Shown: positions 42,654-51,330 of the stretch, piece after piece
Layout of the letters: every line of letters begins with the position of its first letter
Position numbering within the stretch: position 1 is the first letter of the stretch
Assembly (NCBI GenBank): GCA_965247295.1
Contig: CBDFGQ010000008.1
Span: 124,001 to 188,000 of the forward strand
Reading direction: 5' to 3'
Source of the DNA: CBDFGQ01 sp965247295
GTDB taxonomy: Bacteria; Chloroflexota; Dehalococcoidia; Lucifugimonadales; JAGWBF01
Length of the DNA stretch: 64,000 nt
Made by a program: the position numbers and the translations under genes
Notes under the pieces: model-generated
What the model saw: the letters and a program-made list of their open reading frames with translations, nothing else
What the model was told of the DNA's origin: nothing
The model's database searches: none

Positions 42654-43253
42654 CTAGGGTGTGTTCGACCCAGTTTGGCTGGAGCCTGCGACTTGGGCCT
42701 TGCCCGCCTCGGTCGCCGCGTAGTAGCCCGAATGCCCCGGCAGCCGCTCCAGCCAGCGGAACTTGCTACGGGCGGCATTTCGAAGGCTCTGAACGAAGTC
42801 GGATGGCCGTCGCCAGCCTGCGAGGTCAAACAGGTGCCCCAGTTCCCGCTCGGAGACGCCATCCATTCCCAGCAAGTCCCTCGCTCCCTGGGCGGCCACT
42901 ACCACCCGGCGCATGTCACCCAGGGGAGCCAGGGAGGCACAGAACCGGGCGAAGGAGTTTTCGGCCTCAGCCCCGTACTCTGAAGGGATATCCACGTCGG
43001 CAGCGGCGGGGTCATGTCGACCGATACCTTGTCTCGGGCTGGGCGGACTTTGCGCTGCATTCTTACCCTTTTCCGCCAGTAGGGCCCCTGCGCTGGATTC
43101 ATCGAGTTTCCCCTCTTCCGTCCTCATCCGCAGGATGTCCCTTGGCAGTTCCCTCAGTGCCAGTCCCACTACTTCCCGGTAGAGCGCGGGCTCGCTCGCC
43201 TCGACAGTTATGATCGTGTCCCCGTGCAGGCTAATTGAAACCTTTAGTACCAT
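42654..43253 (-). CDS. hypothetical protein with winged-helix-like C-terminus
   Basis: 199 residues. Residues 1-60 form a mixed alpha/beta start (VLKVSISLHGDTIITVEASEP), residues 60-105 are low-complexity, and the last 90 residues resemble a compact helical/winged-helix domain (VSERELGHLFDLAGWRRPSDF, RNAARSKFRWLERLPGHSGYY). No family recognised. The C-terminal pattern could bind DNA, but this is a guess from secondary structure. It lies between EVE and uvrC on the same strand. Confidence 0.6.
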   Translation of the reverse strand: MVLKVSISLHGDTIITVEASEPALYREVVGLALRELPRDILRMRTEEGKLDESSAGALLAEKGKNAAQSPPSPRQGIGRHDPAAADVDIPSEYGAEAENSFARFCASLAPLGDMRRVVVAAQGARDLLGMDGVSERELGHLFDLAGWRRPSDFVQSLRNAARSKFRWLERLPGHSGYYAATEAGKAQVAGSSQTGSNTP

Positions 43254-43363
43254 AAAGTATTCCCTCGGTCGATAAGGGTCATGCTAATACACTACATCAG
43301 TTAGAGGATCTGGTCAAGCGGAAAAAGGTATAAGTGTAGGAGATAGTGTAGCTCGCGGGTCGG

Positions 43364-45238
43364 CTAGAGGGACTCCTTGAGCCTTACGGCCAGAGAGCGA
43401 GTCATACCAGGCACCGAGGCGATGTCATCCAGCGGGGCCTCTTTAATTCCCTTTACGGAACCAAAGCGGCGTATGAGCATTCGCTTTCGCTTAGGTCCGA
43501 TGCCCCGCACCAGGTCAACGGAAGAGGCCACGCTGCTCTTGCTGCGCAGATTCCGGTGGTAGGTAATGGCGAACCGGTGGGCCTCGTCCCGGATCCTCTG
43601 AACCAGGTAAAGGGCCTGAGAGTTAGGCGGCAGTACGATCGGCTCGGGGGTCTGGGGAACGAAGAGCCATTCGTTCTCCTTCGCCAGGGAGGCCAGGGGT
43701 ATGAAGTCCACCCCAAGTTCCAGGAACACCTCCAGGGCCGCGGAGAGGTGCCCCTTCCCCCCGTCAATGAGCACCAGGTCGGGCAGTATTCCCCAGCTGC
43801 CTTCGCCTTCGGCCCCGTTCTGGCCGCCAGGGCCTTCGCTCCCCGCTTTGCCTTTGAGGCGTGCCAGCCGCTTGAACCGGCGGTGTAGCACCTCCTGCAT
43901 CATGGCGTAGTCGTCGATTCCCTGGACGCCCTTGATACGGAATCGGCGGTAGTGAGCCGGCTTTGGGACTCCGTCCTGGAAGGTCACCATGCTGCCCACC
44001 GCGTTGGTGCCCTGGATGTTGGAGATGTCGTAGCACTCCATCCGCCGGGGAAGATCGGGCAGGTTGAGCTCTTCCTGTAGCTCTGCCATGGCTTGCTGGA
44101 CGGCGTCGGCGTTGGAGAGCCATCTGGCGCGCCGCTGGGAGAGGGCCTGAGAGGCGTTCTCGGCCACCATCTTGATGAGTTTACGCTGTTCGCCACGCTG
44201 GGGGTGGGATAGCGCCACCGAGGCCCCTCGCTTCTCCCGCAGCCACTCCTTGATCGGGTCCTCGTCTTCCGGCGGCCACTGCAGGACAATTCGTGGGGGA
44301 ATGAAGGAGGCCGACTGGTAGAACTGCTTTATGAACTCGGCCATGACGTGACCTGGAGCGTGGTCCTGGGTGCCCTCCATGATGAAGTGGTCCCGGCCTA
44401 TCAGCTTTCCCTGCCGGATGAAGAATACCTCCACCCAGGTCTCATCCTGGCCGGCCGCCATGGCTATTACGTCCTGGTCGTAGTTGGCGAGGGAGGATAC
44501 CTTGATGCGCTGCTCGTCCGTAACCCGCTGGATGTTGCGCATCTGGTCCCTGAGCACGGCGGCCCGTTCGTACTCCAGCTTGGAAGAGGCGTCCTCCATC
44601 TTATTTTGTAGGTCGTCCACTACCTGTTCCGTTCGCCCCTCCATGAACAGAATGACCTGCTCGATGACCTTCATGTACTCCTCCCTGGTCACGGCGCCGA
44701 TGCATGGGCCAACGCATCGGTTGATGTGGAACTCCAGGCAGGGTCGCGGGTCTTTGCCCGTTATCACCTTGGTACAGGAGCGGTATGGAAACAGCTTTTT
44801 CAGCAGGTCCAGGGTCTTGCGCACTGAGCCGGCCGTTGCGAAGGGGCCGAAGTAGCGGGCCCCGTCGTTGGCCACCCTGCGGGTAATGTATACCTGGGGG
44901 AAGGCCTCTGTCAGGTCTATCTTGAGGTATGGGTAGGTCTTGTCGTCCTTGAGCCGGGCGTTGTAAGTGGGTCGGAATTTTTTGATGAATGTACATTCCA
45001 GGATGATGGCTTCCGGGTCGGAGTCGGTGACGATGAACTCGAAGTCAGCGACCCGGGACACCATCTTCTGGATCTTGGTACCCAGGCTATGGGGAGCGCC
45101 GAAATAGGAGCGGATGCGGTTCCTGAGATTGCTGGCCTTGCCCACGTAGAGGACCCTGTCCTGGGCGTCCTTCATCATATAGACGCCCGGCTTTTGGGGC
45201 GTGAGCCTCAGCCGATGATCGAAGTCCTCGCGCTCCAT
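43364..45238 (-). CDS. uvrC: UvrABC excinuclease subunit C
   Basis: 624 residues, full length. GIY-YIG nuclease domain at the N-terminus (PGVYMMKDAQDRVLYVGKAS, then RIRSYF), UvrB-interaction UVR motif near residues 205-240 (EQVVDDLQNKMEDASSKLEYERAA), RNase-H-like second nuclease (MECYDISNIQGTNAVGSMV, DGGKGHLSAA) and a C-terminal HhH pair (VRGIGPKRKRMLIRRFGS, ASVPGMT). It makes both cuts in nucleotide excision repair. A Gly-rich insert (GKAGSEGPGGQNGAEGEG) lies before the RNase-H motifs. Close upstream is a 110-aa membrane protein. Confidence 0.95.
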   Translation of the reverse strand: MEREDFDHRLRLTPQKPGVYMMKDAQDRVLYVGKASNLRNRIRSYFGAPHSLGTKIQKMVSRVADFEFIVTDSDPEAIILECTFIKKFRPTYNARLKDDKTYPYLKIDLTEAFPQVYITRRVANDGARYFGPFATAGSVRKTLDLLKKLFPYRSCTKVITGKDPRPCLEFHINRCVGPCIGAVTREEYMKVIEQVILFMEGRTEQVVDDLQNKMEDASSKLEYERAAVLRDQMRNIQRVTDEQRIKVSSLANYDQDVIAMAAGQDETWVEVFFIRQGKLIGRDHFIMEGTQDHAPGHVMAEFIKQFYQSASFIPPRIVLQWPPEDEDPIKEWLREKRGASVALSHPQRGEQRKLIKMVAENASQALSQRRARWLSNADAVQQAMAELQEELNLPDLPRRMECYDISNIQGTNAVGSMVTFQDGVPKPAHYRRFRIKGVQGIDDYAMMQEVLHRRFKRLARLKGKAGSEGPGGQNGAEGEGSWGILPDLVLIDGGKGHLSAALEVFLELGVDFIPLASLAKENEWLFVPQTPEPIVLPPNSQALYLVQRIRDEAHRFAITYHRNLRSKSSVASSVDLVRGIGPKRKRMLIRRFGSVKGIKEAPLDDIASVPGMTRSLAVRLKESL

Positions 45239-45245
45239 GGGGGAG

Positions 45246-45578
45246 CTACCTCAGTACAAAGCTGAGTGCGACGAGGATGACCAGGATTCCCGAAGCGAGG
45301 ATAGCGATGCGCCTTATCTCGGGCTTGACGTACTGGTAGACTGTAGCACGGGTTTCCGACTGCCTGAATGGGGCTGGGCGCCGAGGCGCGGCGGGCTGGG
45401 CGACAGGGGAAACCGAAGGGCTTTCGCCCTGGACGGCACCCTCTGCCTCCAGCTCCCCTTCCCCAGGAGCCGCTGTGGTGACGGGGACTCCCGAAGGGCC
45501 CTTGACCGGCCTCTTCTTTCGCTGCTTGAGCTGGGACTGTCTGGCCGCCACTCGTCGGGATCTGCCTCTCTGGGGCAT
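45246..45578 (-). CDS. small tail-anchored hypothetical protein
   Basis: 110 residues. A basic N-terminus (RGRSRRVAARQSQLKQRKKR), a disordered Pro/Glu-rich middle and a C-terminal membrane helix (IAILASGILVILVALSFVL) with one Arg at the end. Topology suggests a cytoplasmic protein anchored by its tail. It ends 7 bases before uvrC, so the two are probably co-transcribed; no functional link is known. Confidence 0.6.
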   Translation of the reverse strand: MPQRGRSRRVAARQSQLKQRKKRPVKGPSGVPVTTAAPGEGELEAEGAVQGESPSVSPVAQPAAPRRPAPFRQSETRATVYQYVKPEIRRIAILASGILVILVALSFVLR

Positions 45579-45664
45579 TACACCAACACCTCCACTACTG
45601 AGGAGCGGTCGCGGCGTACCGGGTGCCGGACAATCATTGTGGGTGCCGCTCCCTTACCACTACT

Positions 45665-45799
45665 TTACCTCTGCTCCTGTCTCCTGTCCAGGCGACGGAC
45701 CAGTTCTATGTTCTTCCGCTCGCTCTCGTCGATGGGTGTGGTGGCCGACCAGGTATCCAGAATCTCCTCCGCGGCCTTTGGGGAGGTGAGTACGTTCAT
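45665..45799 (-). CDS. 44-residue charged hypothetical protein
   Basis: A frame from ATG 45799 to TAA 45665 encodes a highly charged helical peptide (AAEEILDTWSATTPIDE, RKNIELVRRLDRRQE). It lies between the recombinase gene and the tail-anchored gene, all on the minus strand. Composition is protein-like and an in-frame stop closes the frame upstream. The ribosome site is weak and no family is recognised. Confidence 0.4.
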   Translation of the reverse strand: MNVLTSPKAAEEILDTWSATTPIDESERKNIELVRRLDRRQEQR

Positions 45800-45822
45800 C
45801 GCTGCCTACAGCATATCTCATC

Positions 45823-46908
45823 TCAGCTACTCTTGAGCAGTGAAGCCTCCAGGGGGCTCGAGGCCCTGGGATGGCTTTTATCGTACTCCTGGCGCACGTG
45901 CTGATTGGTGAGGTGAGTATATACCTGGGTGGTGGTAATGCTGGAGTGGCCGAGGAGCTCCTGGACGTGGCGCAGAGAGGCGCCTCCCCTCAGCATATGG
46001 GTGGCGAAACTGTGGCGCAGGACATGTGGTGTTATGTGCACGTTCAGGCCCGCCTTCCTGGCCTGGCTTTTCAGCACTATCCAGACCCACTGTCGGGTGA
46101 GGCGGTCGCCGCGTTGGTTCACAAACAGAGCTTTCTCCTCCGGGCGACTCGTGGAGCGTGACTGAACTCCTTTGTTGTTCAGAGCCCTGCCGGGCCCCGA
46201 GGTAGCCGGGCTGCCGGCACGGGCGTTGCCGCCTGAGGGAATTAATAGCTGCTGCCGGGCCTCCTCAATGTATTCCCTGAGCACGTCAACGGCCCTTGGG
46301 TACATGTAGGCGATACGCTCCCTGGAGCCCTTCCCCATACACCGGAGGTAGCCCTCCTGAAGGCTGACGTCGGTGACGTTCAGGGATACCAGTTCGGTTA
46401 CCCTGAGCCCGGTGGCGTACAGTAGCTCCAACATGGCCCAGTCCCGGATCCCATCTGGCGAGACCTCCGTCGCCGCCTGTCCGAGGAGCCTCTCCACCTC
46501 CTCCTCCGAAAGGTATTTGGGCAGACTGCGTCCAACTCGGGGAGCAGTAAGAAACTCGGTGGGGTCCTCGTCGATGGCCTCTTCGTGCACCAGAAAGTTG
46601 AATAAGGACTTCAGAGCGGCAACTTTTCGGGCCGTAGTTGTGTCGCGGTAGCTCTTCTCTATCCTGAGGTTCGAGACATAGTCCGTAAGCATCCCAAGGT
46701 TTACCTGCTTCCAACTCATGGGAGCAGAGTTCCTATGCTGGGACATGGTGGAGTCGGACCCTGACCCCGCCGCCCGGCCGTCGAGTACCTGCCCATCGAC
46801 ATAATCTATAAACTGGTGGAGGTCGTTGCGGTAGGCCTCCAGGGTGTTCCTGGAAAAGCCCTTCTCAACCACCAGATGACTCAGGAAGGAGTCTACAGAC
46901 TCTCTCAC
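45823..46908 (-). CDS. xerD: tyrosine recombinase XerD/XerC
   Basis: 361 residues. N-terminal SAM-like DNA-binding domain (FLSHLVVEKGFSRNTLEAYRNDL) and catalytic domain with the full set Arg169 (ATGLRVTEL), Lys193 (GKGSRER), His295 and Arg298 (HVLRHSFATHML), His321 (GHSSITTTQ) and Tyr330 (VYTHL). It resolves chromosome dimers. It is about 60 residues longer than usual because of two hydrophilic inserts near 40-65 and 224-258. Neighbours are housekeeping genes, so it is the chromosomal enzyme rather than an island integrase. XerD/C or a single-Xer system cannot be told apart here. Confidence 0.88.
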   Translation of the reverse strand: MRESVDSFLSHLVVEKGFSRNTLEAYRNDLHQFIDYVDGQVLDGRAAGSGSDSTMSQHRNSAPMSWKQVNLGMLTDYVSNLRIEKSYRDTTTARKVAALKSLFNFLVHEEAIDEDPTEFLTAPRVGRSLPKYLSEEEVERLLGQAATEVSPDGIRDWAMLELLYATGLRVTELVSLNVTDVSLQEGYLRCMGKGSRERIAYMYPRAVDVLREYIEEARQQLLIPSGGNARAGSPATSGPGRALNNKGVQSRSTSRPEEKALFVNQRGDRLTRQWVWIVLKSQARKAGLNVHITPHVLRHSFATHMLRGGASLRHVQELLGHSSITTTQVYTHLTNQHVRQEYDKSHPRASSPLEASLLKSS

Positions 46909-47012
46909 TATCTCCTCTCTTCCAATACCAAATTCGGGGATCCCCCAAGCTCAATTTTATCATACAGCCTTGACACAAGTACTCAATTGCCGTTCAAATA
47001 ATAAGGTTTTCC

Positions 47013-47041
47013 TTGTAGTACCCGGCCGAGAATGCTATACT
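47013..47041 (+). promoter_or_regulatory. extended -10 promoter of thrB
   Basis: TTGTAG (47013-47018), 17-base spacer, TGC-TATACT (47033-47041). It lies about 50 bases before thrB. Confidence 0.7.
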
Positions 47042-47092
47042 CGTCGGCGTCATTTTACGTGGAGGTAGTTCGGGCCAAAGAGGTGTGCCGTC

Positions 47093-48076
47093 ATGGACCA
47101 GACTCCGTTCCGTGTAAGGGTGCCCGCAACCACCGCAAACCTCGGCCCTGGCTTCGATTGCCTGGGCATGGCCCTTGACCTGTGGAACGAAGTGCATGTA
47201 GAGGCTGCGCTTGCCGGCGCCGGGCAGCCTCCTGGTAGCGGAGCCGTCAGCGTTGAAGGACAGGGGTCGGGTGAGCTTCCCGAGGACACGAGCAACCTTG
47301 TTCATAAGGCGATGGAGCACCTGTTTGGGCAGGCCGACGTAGAGACGCCGGCCGTTCGGCTCAATTGCCGAAACGAGATACCCCTCAAGCGGGGGCTGGG
47401 GAGCAGCGCAGCCGCCATAATCGCAGGACTTGTGGCGGCAAATCACCTGTTGCCCCACGTAGCGGGCTCCACGGCGGGATCCTTTCCCCAGCAGCAGATT
47501 CTTGACATGGCGGTATCCATTGAGGGCCATCCAGATAACGTGGCGGCGGCCCTACTGGGCGGCCTTCGGCTGGTGGCCCAAGAGGGGAACCTTCTTATTT
47601 CGGTCCCGGTGCCCGTGCCCGACAGCCTCCGTGCCGTGCTGTTCATACCCGAATTGACCATCGCGACTGAAGAGGCAAGGTCCGTCCTTCCCAGGAGGAT
47701 AAGCATGGAGGACGCGGTGTATAATATGGGAAGAGCGGCGCTGCTGGTCAACGCGCTGGCCACCGGAAGACTGGAAGACCTGTGGGTTGCCACAGGAGAC
47801 AGGTTACACCAGCCCTACCGGCAGAGGCTATTTCCGGCCATGAAGACGATTTTCGCCGCCGCGCTGGAGGCCGGTGCGTTAGGGGTATTCTTGTCGGGCA
47901 GCGGATCGAGTATCCTTGCCTTGACAAGTGGCCGCGAAATGACGGTGGCTTACGAAATGGCCGAGGCAGCCCGTCAGGCCAGCGTACCGGGAGCGGTGAA
48001 GATAACCGTGCCGACCTCTCGGGGAGCTCATGTGGTGGTAGGCACTGGGCCGTGGCCGCACGACGGATCACGTTGA
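47093..48076 (+). CDS. thrB: homoserine kinase
   Basis: 327 residues of the GHMP kinase family: FRVRVPATTANLGPGFDCLG at the N-terminus, the ATP loop PLKRGLGSSAAAI near residue 100, and GVFLSGSGSSILAL at the C-terminus. It phosphorylates homoserine on the way to threonine. Aspartate kinase follows 38 bases downstream, so the first and fourth steps of the pathway share a transcript. Threonine synthase and homoserine dehydrogenase are not in this window. Confidence 0.93.
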   Translation: MDQTPFRVRVPATTANLGPGFDCLGMALDLWNEVHVEAALAGAGQPPGSGAVSVEGQGSGELPEDTSNLVHKAMEHLFGQADVETPAVRLNCRNEIPLKRGLGSSAAAIIAGLVAANHLLPHVAGSTAGSFPQQQILDMAVSIEGHPDNVAAALLGGLRLVAQEGNLLISVPVPVPDSLRAVLFIPELTIATEEARSVLPRRISMEDAVYNMGRAALLVNALATGRLEDLWVATGDRLHQPYRQRLFPAMKTIFAAALEAGALGVFLSGSGSSILALTSGREMTVAYEMAEAARQASVPGAVKITVPTSRGAHVVVGTGPWPHDGSR

Positions 48077-48114
48077 CCCAAGGGCGAGAGCCCCTTCAGC
48101 TGTAAAGGGGGACT

Positions 48115-49335
48115 ATGTCCCTGGTCGTCCAGAAATACGGTGGCACGTCGGTCGCCGACGCGGAGAAGATCAAGGGCGTTGCCGGGCGTATCGGCCGGGC
48201 CAGGGATGAAGGTTTGGGGGTGGTGGCCGTGGTGTCCGCTATGGGTCATACGACCGACCAGCTCATAGATATGGCCAGCACGGTCACGGGCGACCCGGAT
48301 CCCAGAGAGCTGGACCTCCTCCTCTCCACCGGAGAGATCGTGGCCTGTACCCTGGTCGCTATGGCGATGCGTGCCCAGGGCTACGATGCCGTGAGTCTCA
48401 GCGGGTTCCAGGCAGGGATATGGACCGACATGGCCTACGGAGAGGCCCGCATAGCAAGGATAGATACGGCCCGAGTAAAAAGGGAGCTGGAGGACGGCAA
48501 GGTAGTAATCGTGGCTGGATTTCAGGGAGTGACCGAGGAGATGGATGTCACCACCCTGGGACGAGGTGGCTCCGATACTACCGCCGTGGCCCTGGCTGCG
48601 GCGCTGGAGGCCCGCCGCTGCGAGGTCTACACGGACGTGGAAGGAATCTATACCGCGGACCCCAACGTGGTGCCGGAGGCCAGGAAGCTTATCGAGATAG
48701 GCTACGAAGAGATGCTGGAGCTTGCCAGGTATGGGGCCAAGATGCATCCCCGTTCCATCGAGCTCGGGGCAGTGTATAACGTGCCCATTTATGTGGCTTC
48801 CAGCTTTTGCGACTCACCAGGGACCCTTATCCATAGCGGGGCGAACAGCAGCATGGAACAGAGAGTAAAGGTAACGGGAATTGCATACGACCTCAATGTG
48901 GCCAAGGTGACGCTGGTGGGCGTTCCTGATCGGCCTGGCGTCGCAGCCGCCCTGTTTGAGCCGCTGGCTCAGTGTGGGATAAGCGTAGACACGATAGTGC
49001 AGAACACCAGCGTAGAGCACCTTACGGACCTTAGCTTTACGGTAGCGCGGACCGACCTTGGGAAGGCGGTTGAGGTGGTGGAGCCGGTGGTTAAATCTAT
49101 CGGGGCGAGGGAACTGACCACTGACGCTACCCTCGGCAAGGTCAGTGTCGTCGGGTCAGGTATGCAGAACTTTCCGGGTTACGCTTCCCGTATGTTCAGG
49201 GCATTGGCCGACGACAAGATCAACATTGACATGATCACGACTTCTGAGATACGCATTACTTGCATCGTTTCCGAATCCCGTGTTATGGACGCCGTCCGAA
49301 CCCTGCATAGGGCCTTCGAGTTGGAGACCGAGTAA
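48115..49335 (+). CDS. lysC: aspartate kinase
   Basis: 406 residues from ATG 48115. SLVVQKYGGTSVADAEKIK at the start, TTLGRGGSDTTAVALAAAL in the kinase domain, and two C-terminal ACT domains (VTLVGVPDRPGVAAALFEPL; VSVVGSGMQNFPGYASRMF) that bind lysine or threonine as feedback signals. It commits aspartate to lysine, threonine and methionine synthesis. Length matches monofunctional class enzymes; an internal beta-subunit start, as in Bacillus, was not searched for in detail. Confidence 0.95.
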   Translation: MSLVVQKYGGTSVADAEKIKGVAGRIGRARDEGLGVVAVVSAMGHTTDQLIDMASTVTGDPDPRELDLLLSTGEIVACTLVAMAMRAQGYDAVSLSGFQAGIWTDMAYGEARIARIDTARVKRELEDGKVVIVAGFQGVTEEMDVTTLGRGGSDTTAVALAAALEARRCEVYTDVEGIYTADPNVVPEARKLIEIGYEEMLELARYGAKMHPRSIELGAVYNVPIYVASSFCDSPGTLIHSGANSSMEQRVKVTGIAYDLNVAKVTLVGVPDRPGVAAALFEPLAQCGISVDTIVQNTSVEHLTDLSFTVARTDLGKAVEVVEPVVKSIGARELTTDATLGKVSVVGSGMQNFPGYASRMFRALADDKINIDMITTSEIRITCIVSESRVMDAVRTLHRAFELETE

Positions 49336-49336
49336 C

Positions 49337-50086
49337 GTGCCGTATCTCTCGGTGGTAATCCCCGCCTACAACGAGGAGCGCCGCATTATAGAAAGCCTCC
49401 GGGAGGTGGTGGACTATCTGGACGCCCAGTCCTACACCTGGGAAGTGGTCGTTGTTGATGACGGGAGCACCGATTTCACCGCCTCCCTGGTCAAAGAGGT
49501 CGCCAGGGCCAACCCCGACGTTCACCTGATCTGCATTCCCCACGGTGGCAAGGGCTGGGCGGTTAATCATGGAATGCTGTGGTCCAGTGGCGAGTACCGT
49601 TTCTTGTGCGATGCCGACCTATCCATGCCTATCCAGCAGGTGTCTCGATTTCTCCCCCCGGCGATCTTTGACTACGATATTGCGATTGGATCTCGGGAAG
49701 CGCCTGGGTCGCGGCGAGTCGGGGAGCCGTACCAACGGCATATCATGGGCCGTATCTACAATCTACTGGTGCGACTGCTGGCCGTGCCAGGAGTGTCGGA
49801 TACCCAGTGCGGTTTCAAGTGCTTCAGGGGACAGGTGGTGCAGAAGCTTTTCCACCTTCAGCGCGTCTACGGCTTCGCCTTTGACGTGGAAGTCCTTTTC
49901 CTGGCTCGCAGGAGTGGCCTACGCCTGAAGGAGGTGCCCCTGGACTGGTACTACCGCACGCAAGGCAAGGTCAGGCCCTTTAAGGACTCCCTGGCGATGA
50001 GCGTGGATATCTTGAAGATACGGTGGCACTGTCTGAGGGGGAATTATGAGGCTGGCCGGTCGTGCGTAAACGAGGACTACGTCTAA
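49337..50086 (+). CDS. family 2 glycosyltransferase (dolichyl-phosphate glucosyltransferase-like)
   Basis: 249 residues from GTG 49337, one base after the lysC stop. GT-A fold: PYLSVVIPAYNEERRIIESL, VVVVDDGSTDFTASLV, CDADLSMPIQQV and DTQCGFKCFRG match the ALG5/DPG-synthase group, which makes lipid-linked sugars at the membrane surface. The group usually has a hydrophobic tail anchor; none is obvious here. Translational coupling to lysC is likely although the pathways are unrelated. Confidence 0.85.
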   Translation: MPYLSVVIPAYNEERRIIESLREVVDYLDAQSYTWEVVVVDDGSTDFTASLVKEVARANPDVHLICIPHGGKGWAVNHGMLWSSGEYRFLCDADLSMPIQQVSRFLPPAIFDYDIAIGSREAPGSRRVGEPYQRHIMGRIYNLLVRLLAVPGVSDTQCGFKCFRGQVVQKLFHLQRVYGFAFDVEVLFLARRSGLRLKEVPLDWYYRTQGKVRPFKDSLAMSVDILKIRWHCLRGNYEAGRSCVNEDYV

Positions 50087-50427
50087 GGTCGTGGCCTGGG
50101 TCTTTCCCCGTGACTACTTCATAGATTTATTAGAAATTGTCCCAGAAATAGTAAAAAGTGCCTTGACCTTGGGACGGTTTTAGTGTATTCAGTCATTAAG
50201 GGTAAAATCACAGTGGTTGGTTGCCAGGGAGCGCCATATGGTTAGTAGAGTTTTGCCCAGATAAAACATGGAAGTTCCCCCCTTTTCTGTCGTGAAAATC
50301 TGTGGTATGAGTATGTCAGGTGGTGTAACTGGGTGGCACGGAGTCCTTGTATTCCAGGTAATGATATCTTAATCTATCGTAAAGGGTCCCTGGTCCGTAA
50401 CGTCATTTCCAGGGAGTAAGTGTAATA
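50087..50427. other. gene-free, AT-rich leader region
   Basis: No coding frame. It should hold the promoter of the TPR gene; a TTGACC at about 50163 is a possible -35. An inverted repeat TCCCTGG (50387-50393) / CCAGGGA (50409-50415) overlaps the AGGGAG ribosome site of the next gene and could mask it in a hairpin. Confidence 0.5.
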
Positions 50428-51276
50428 ATGGACCCAGCCTGGGCGGAAGAAAAGGCAAAGATAAAAAAGGGAAAGACACGGGAGGCCATAGCCCTGGCTT
50501 TGGACGGCCAATGGGAAAAGGCCACCCAGGTCAACCGTGGCATATTGCAGCTTTTCCCCGACGATGTGGATTCCATGAACCGGTTGGGGAAGGCATTGCT
50601 GGAGTTGGGTCGCTACAGTGCCGCCAGGGCAGCGTTCGAAAGCGCCATAAGTATTGCTCCCTACAACACCATCGCCAAGAAGAACGTGGAGCGTTTGGCC
50701 CATCTTGGGGAGACAGAATCGCTGCCCAAGCAAGCGAAGGCTGTTACCCCGTATTTGTTTATTGAGGAGAGCGGTAAATCAACGGTGACCCTGTTACAGA
50801 CCTGCGCGCCTCTGGAGACTTTGGCGAAGATGGCGGCTGGGGATTCCGTAAAGCTTGAACCCGCCCACCAAGGCATGGTAGTAAAGAACCATCGAGGTGA
50901 GTACCTCGGCCGGGTGCAGCCCAAGTTGGGTATGCGGTTGGTCCGTCTGATCAAGGGGGGCAACCGCTACAACTCTGTCATTATTAGCATTAACAGCCAG
51001 GAGATCTCGGTCATCCTTTCGGAGACCTACCGCCATCCAGATATGGCTAACGTTTGCTCATTTCCAACCAAAATTAGGGAAGAGTACAAGATTTACTGGA
51101 GAGATGCCCTACTCAGGTACGACATCGACGCCGAGAGGGAAGAGGACGAGGAGTTCGCCTCCGACTGGCGGGAAAGCTACGCCAATGGCATGGAGCTCAA
51201 CGACGATCAGGAGCCAGCCGAGGCCCTGTACAGCGGCAGGCGGGGCACTGCAAGGCCCGATGAGGACGACGAGTAG
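50428..51276 (+). CDS. tetratricopeptide-repeat protein
   Basis: 282 residues. Two TPR units at residues 18-95 (AIALALDGQWEKATQVNRGIL; LGKALLELGRYSAARAAFES) are followed by a beta-rich domain (DSVKLEPAHQGMVVKNHRGEYL, VQPKLGMRLVRLIKGGNRYN) and an acidic tail (AEREEDEEFASDWRES). The beta domain recalls HIRAN-like or SH3-like modules in DNA- or ribosome-linked proteins, but I cannot name it. Cytoplasmic, with probable protein-binding role. A hairpin may overlap its ribosome site. Confidence 0.75.
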   Translation: MDPAWAEEKAKIKKGKTREAIALALDGQWEKATQVNRGILQLFPDDVDSMNRLGKALLELGRYSAARAAFESAISIAPYNTIAKKNVERLAHLGETESLPKQAKAVTPYLFIEESGKSTVTLLQTCAPLETLAKMAAGDSVKLEPAHQGMVVKNHRGEYLGRVQPKLGMRLVRLIKGGNRYNSVIISINSQEISVILSETYRHPDMANVCSFPTKIREEYKIYWRDALLRYDIDAEREEDEEFASDWRESYANGMELNDDQEPAEALYSGRRGTARPDEDDE

Positions 51277-51330
51277 CCGGTCGGTTGCCGATGCCCGCGA
51301 GCCCGAGTATAGGGTGGGAGCATGTAGTCC

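Noticed and set aside
45823..46908. Tyrosine recombinase as the integrase of the dnaN cassette
   Set aside because: It is 14 kb away among housekeeping genes and has the complete pattern of chromosomal XerC/XerD; no att-like repeat lies next to it.
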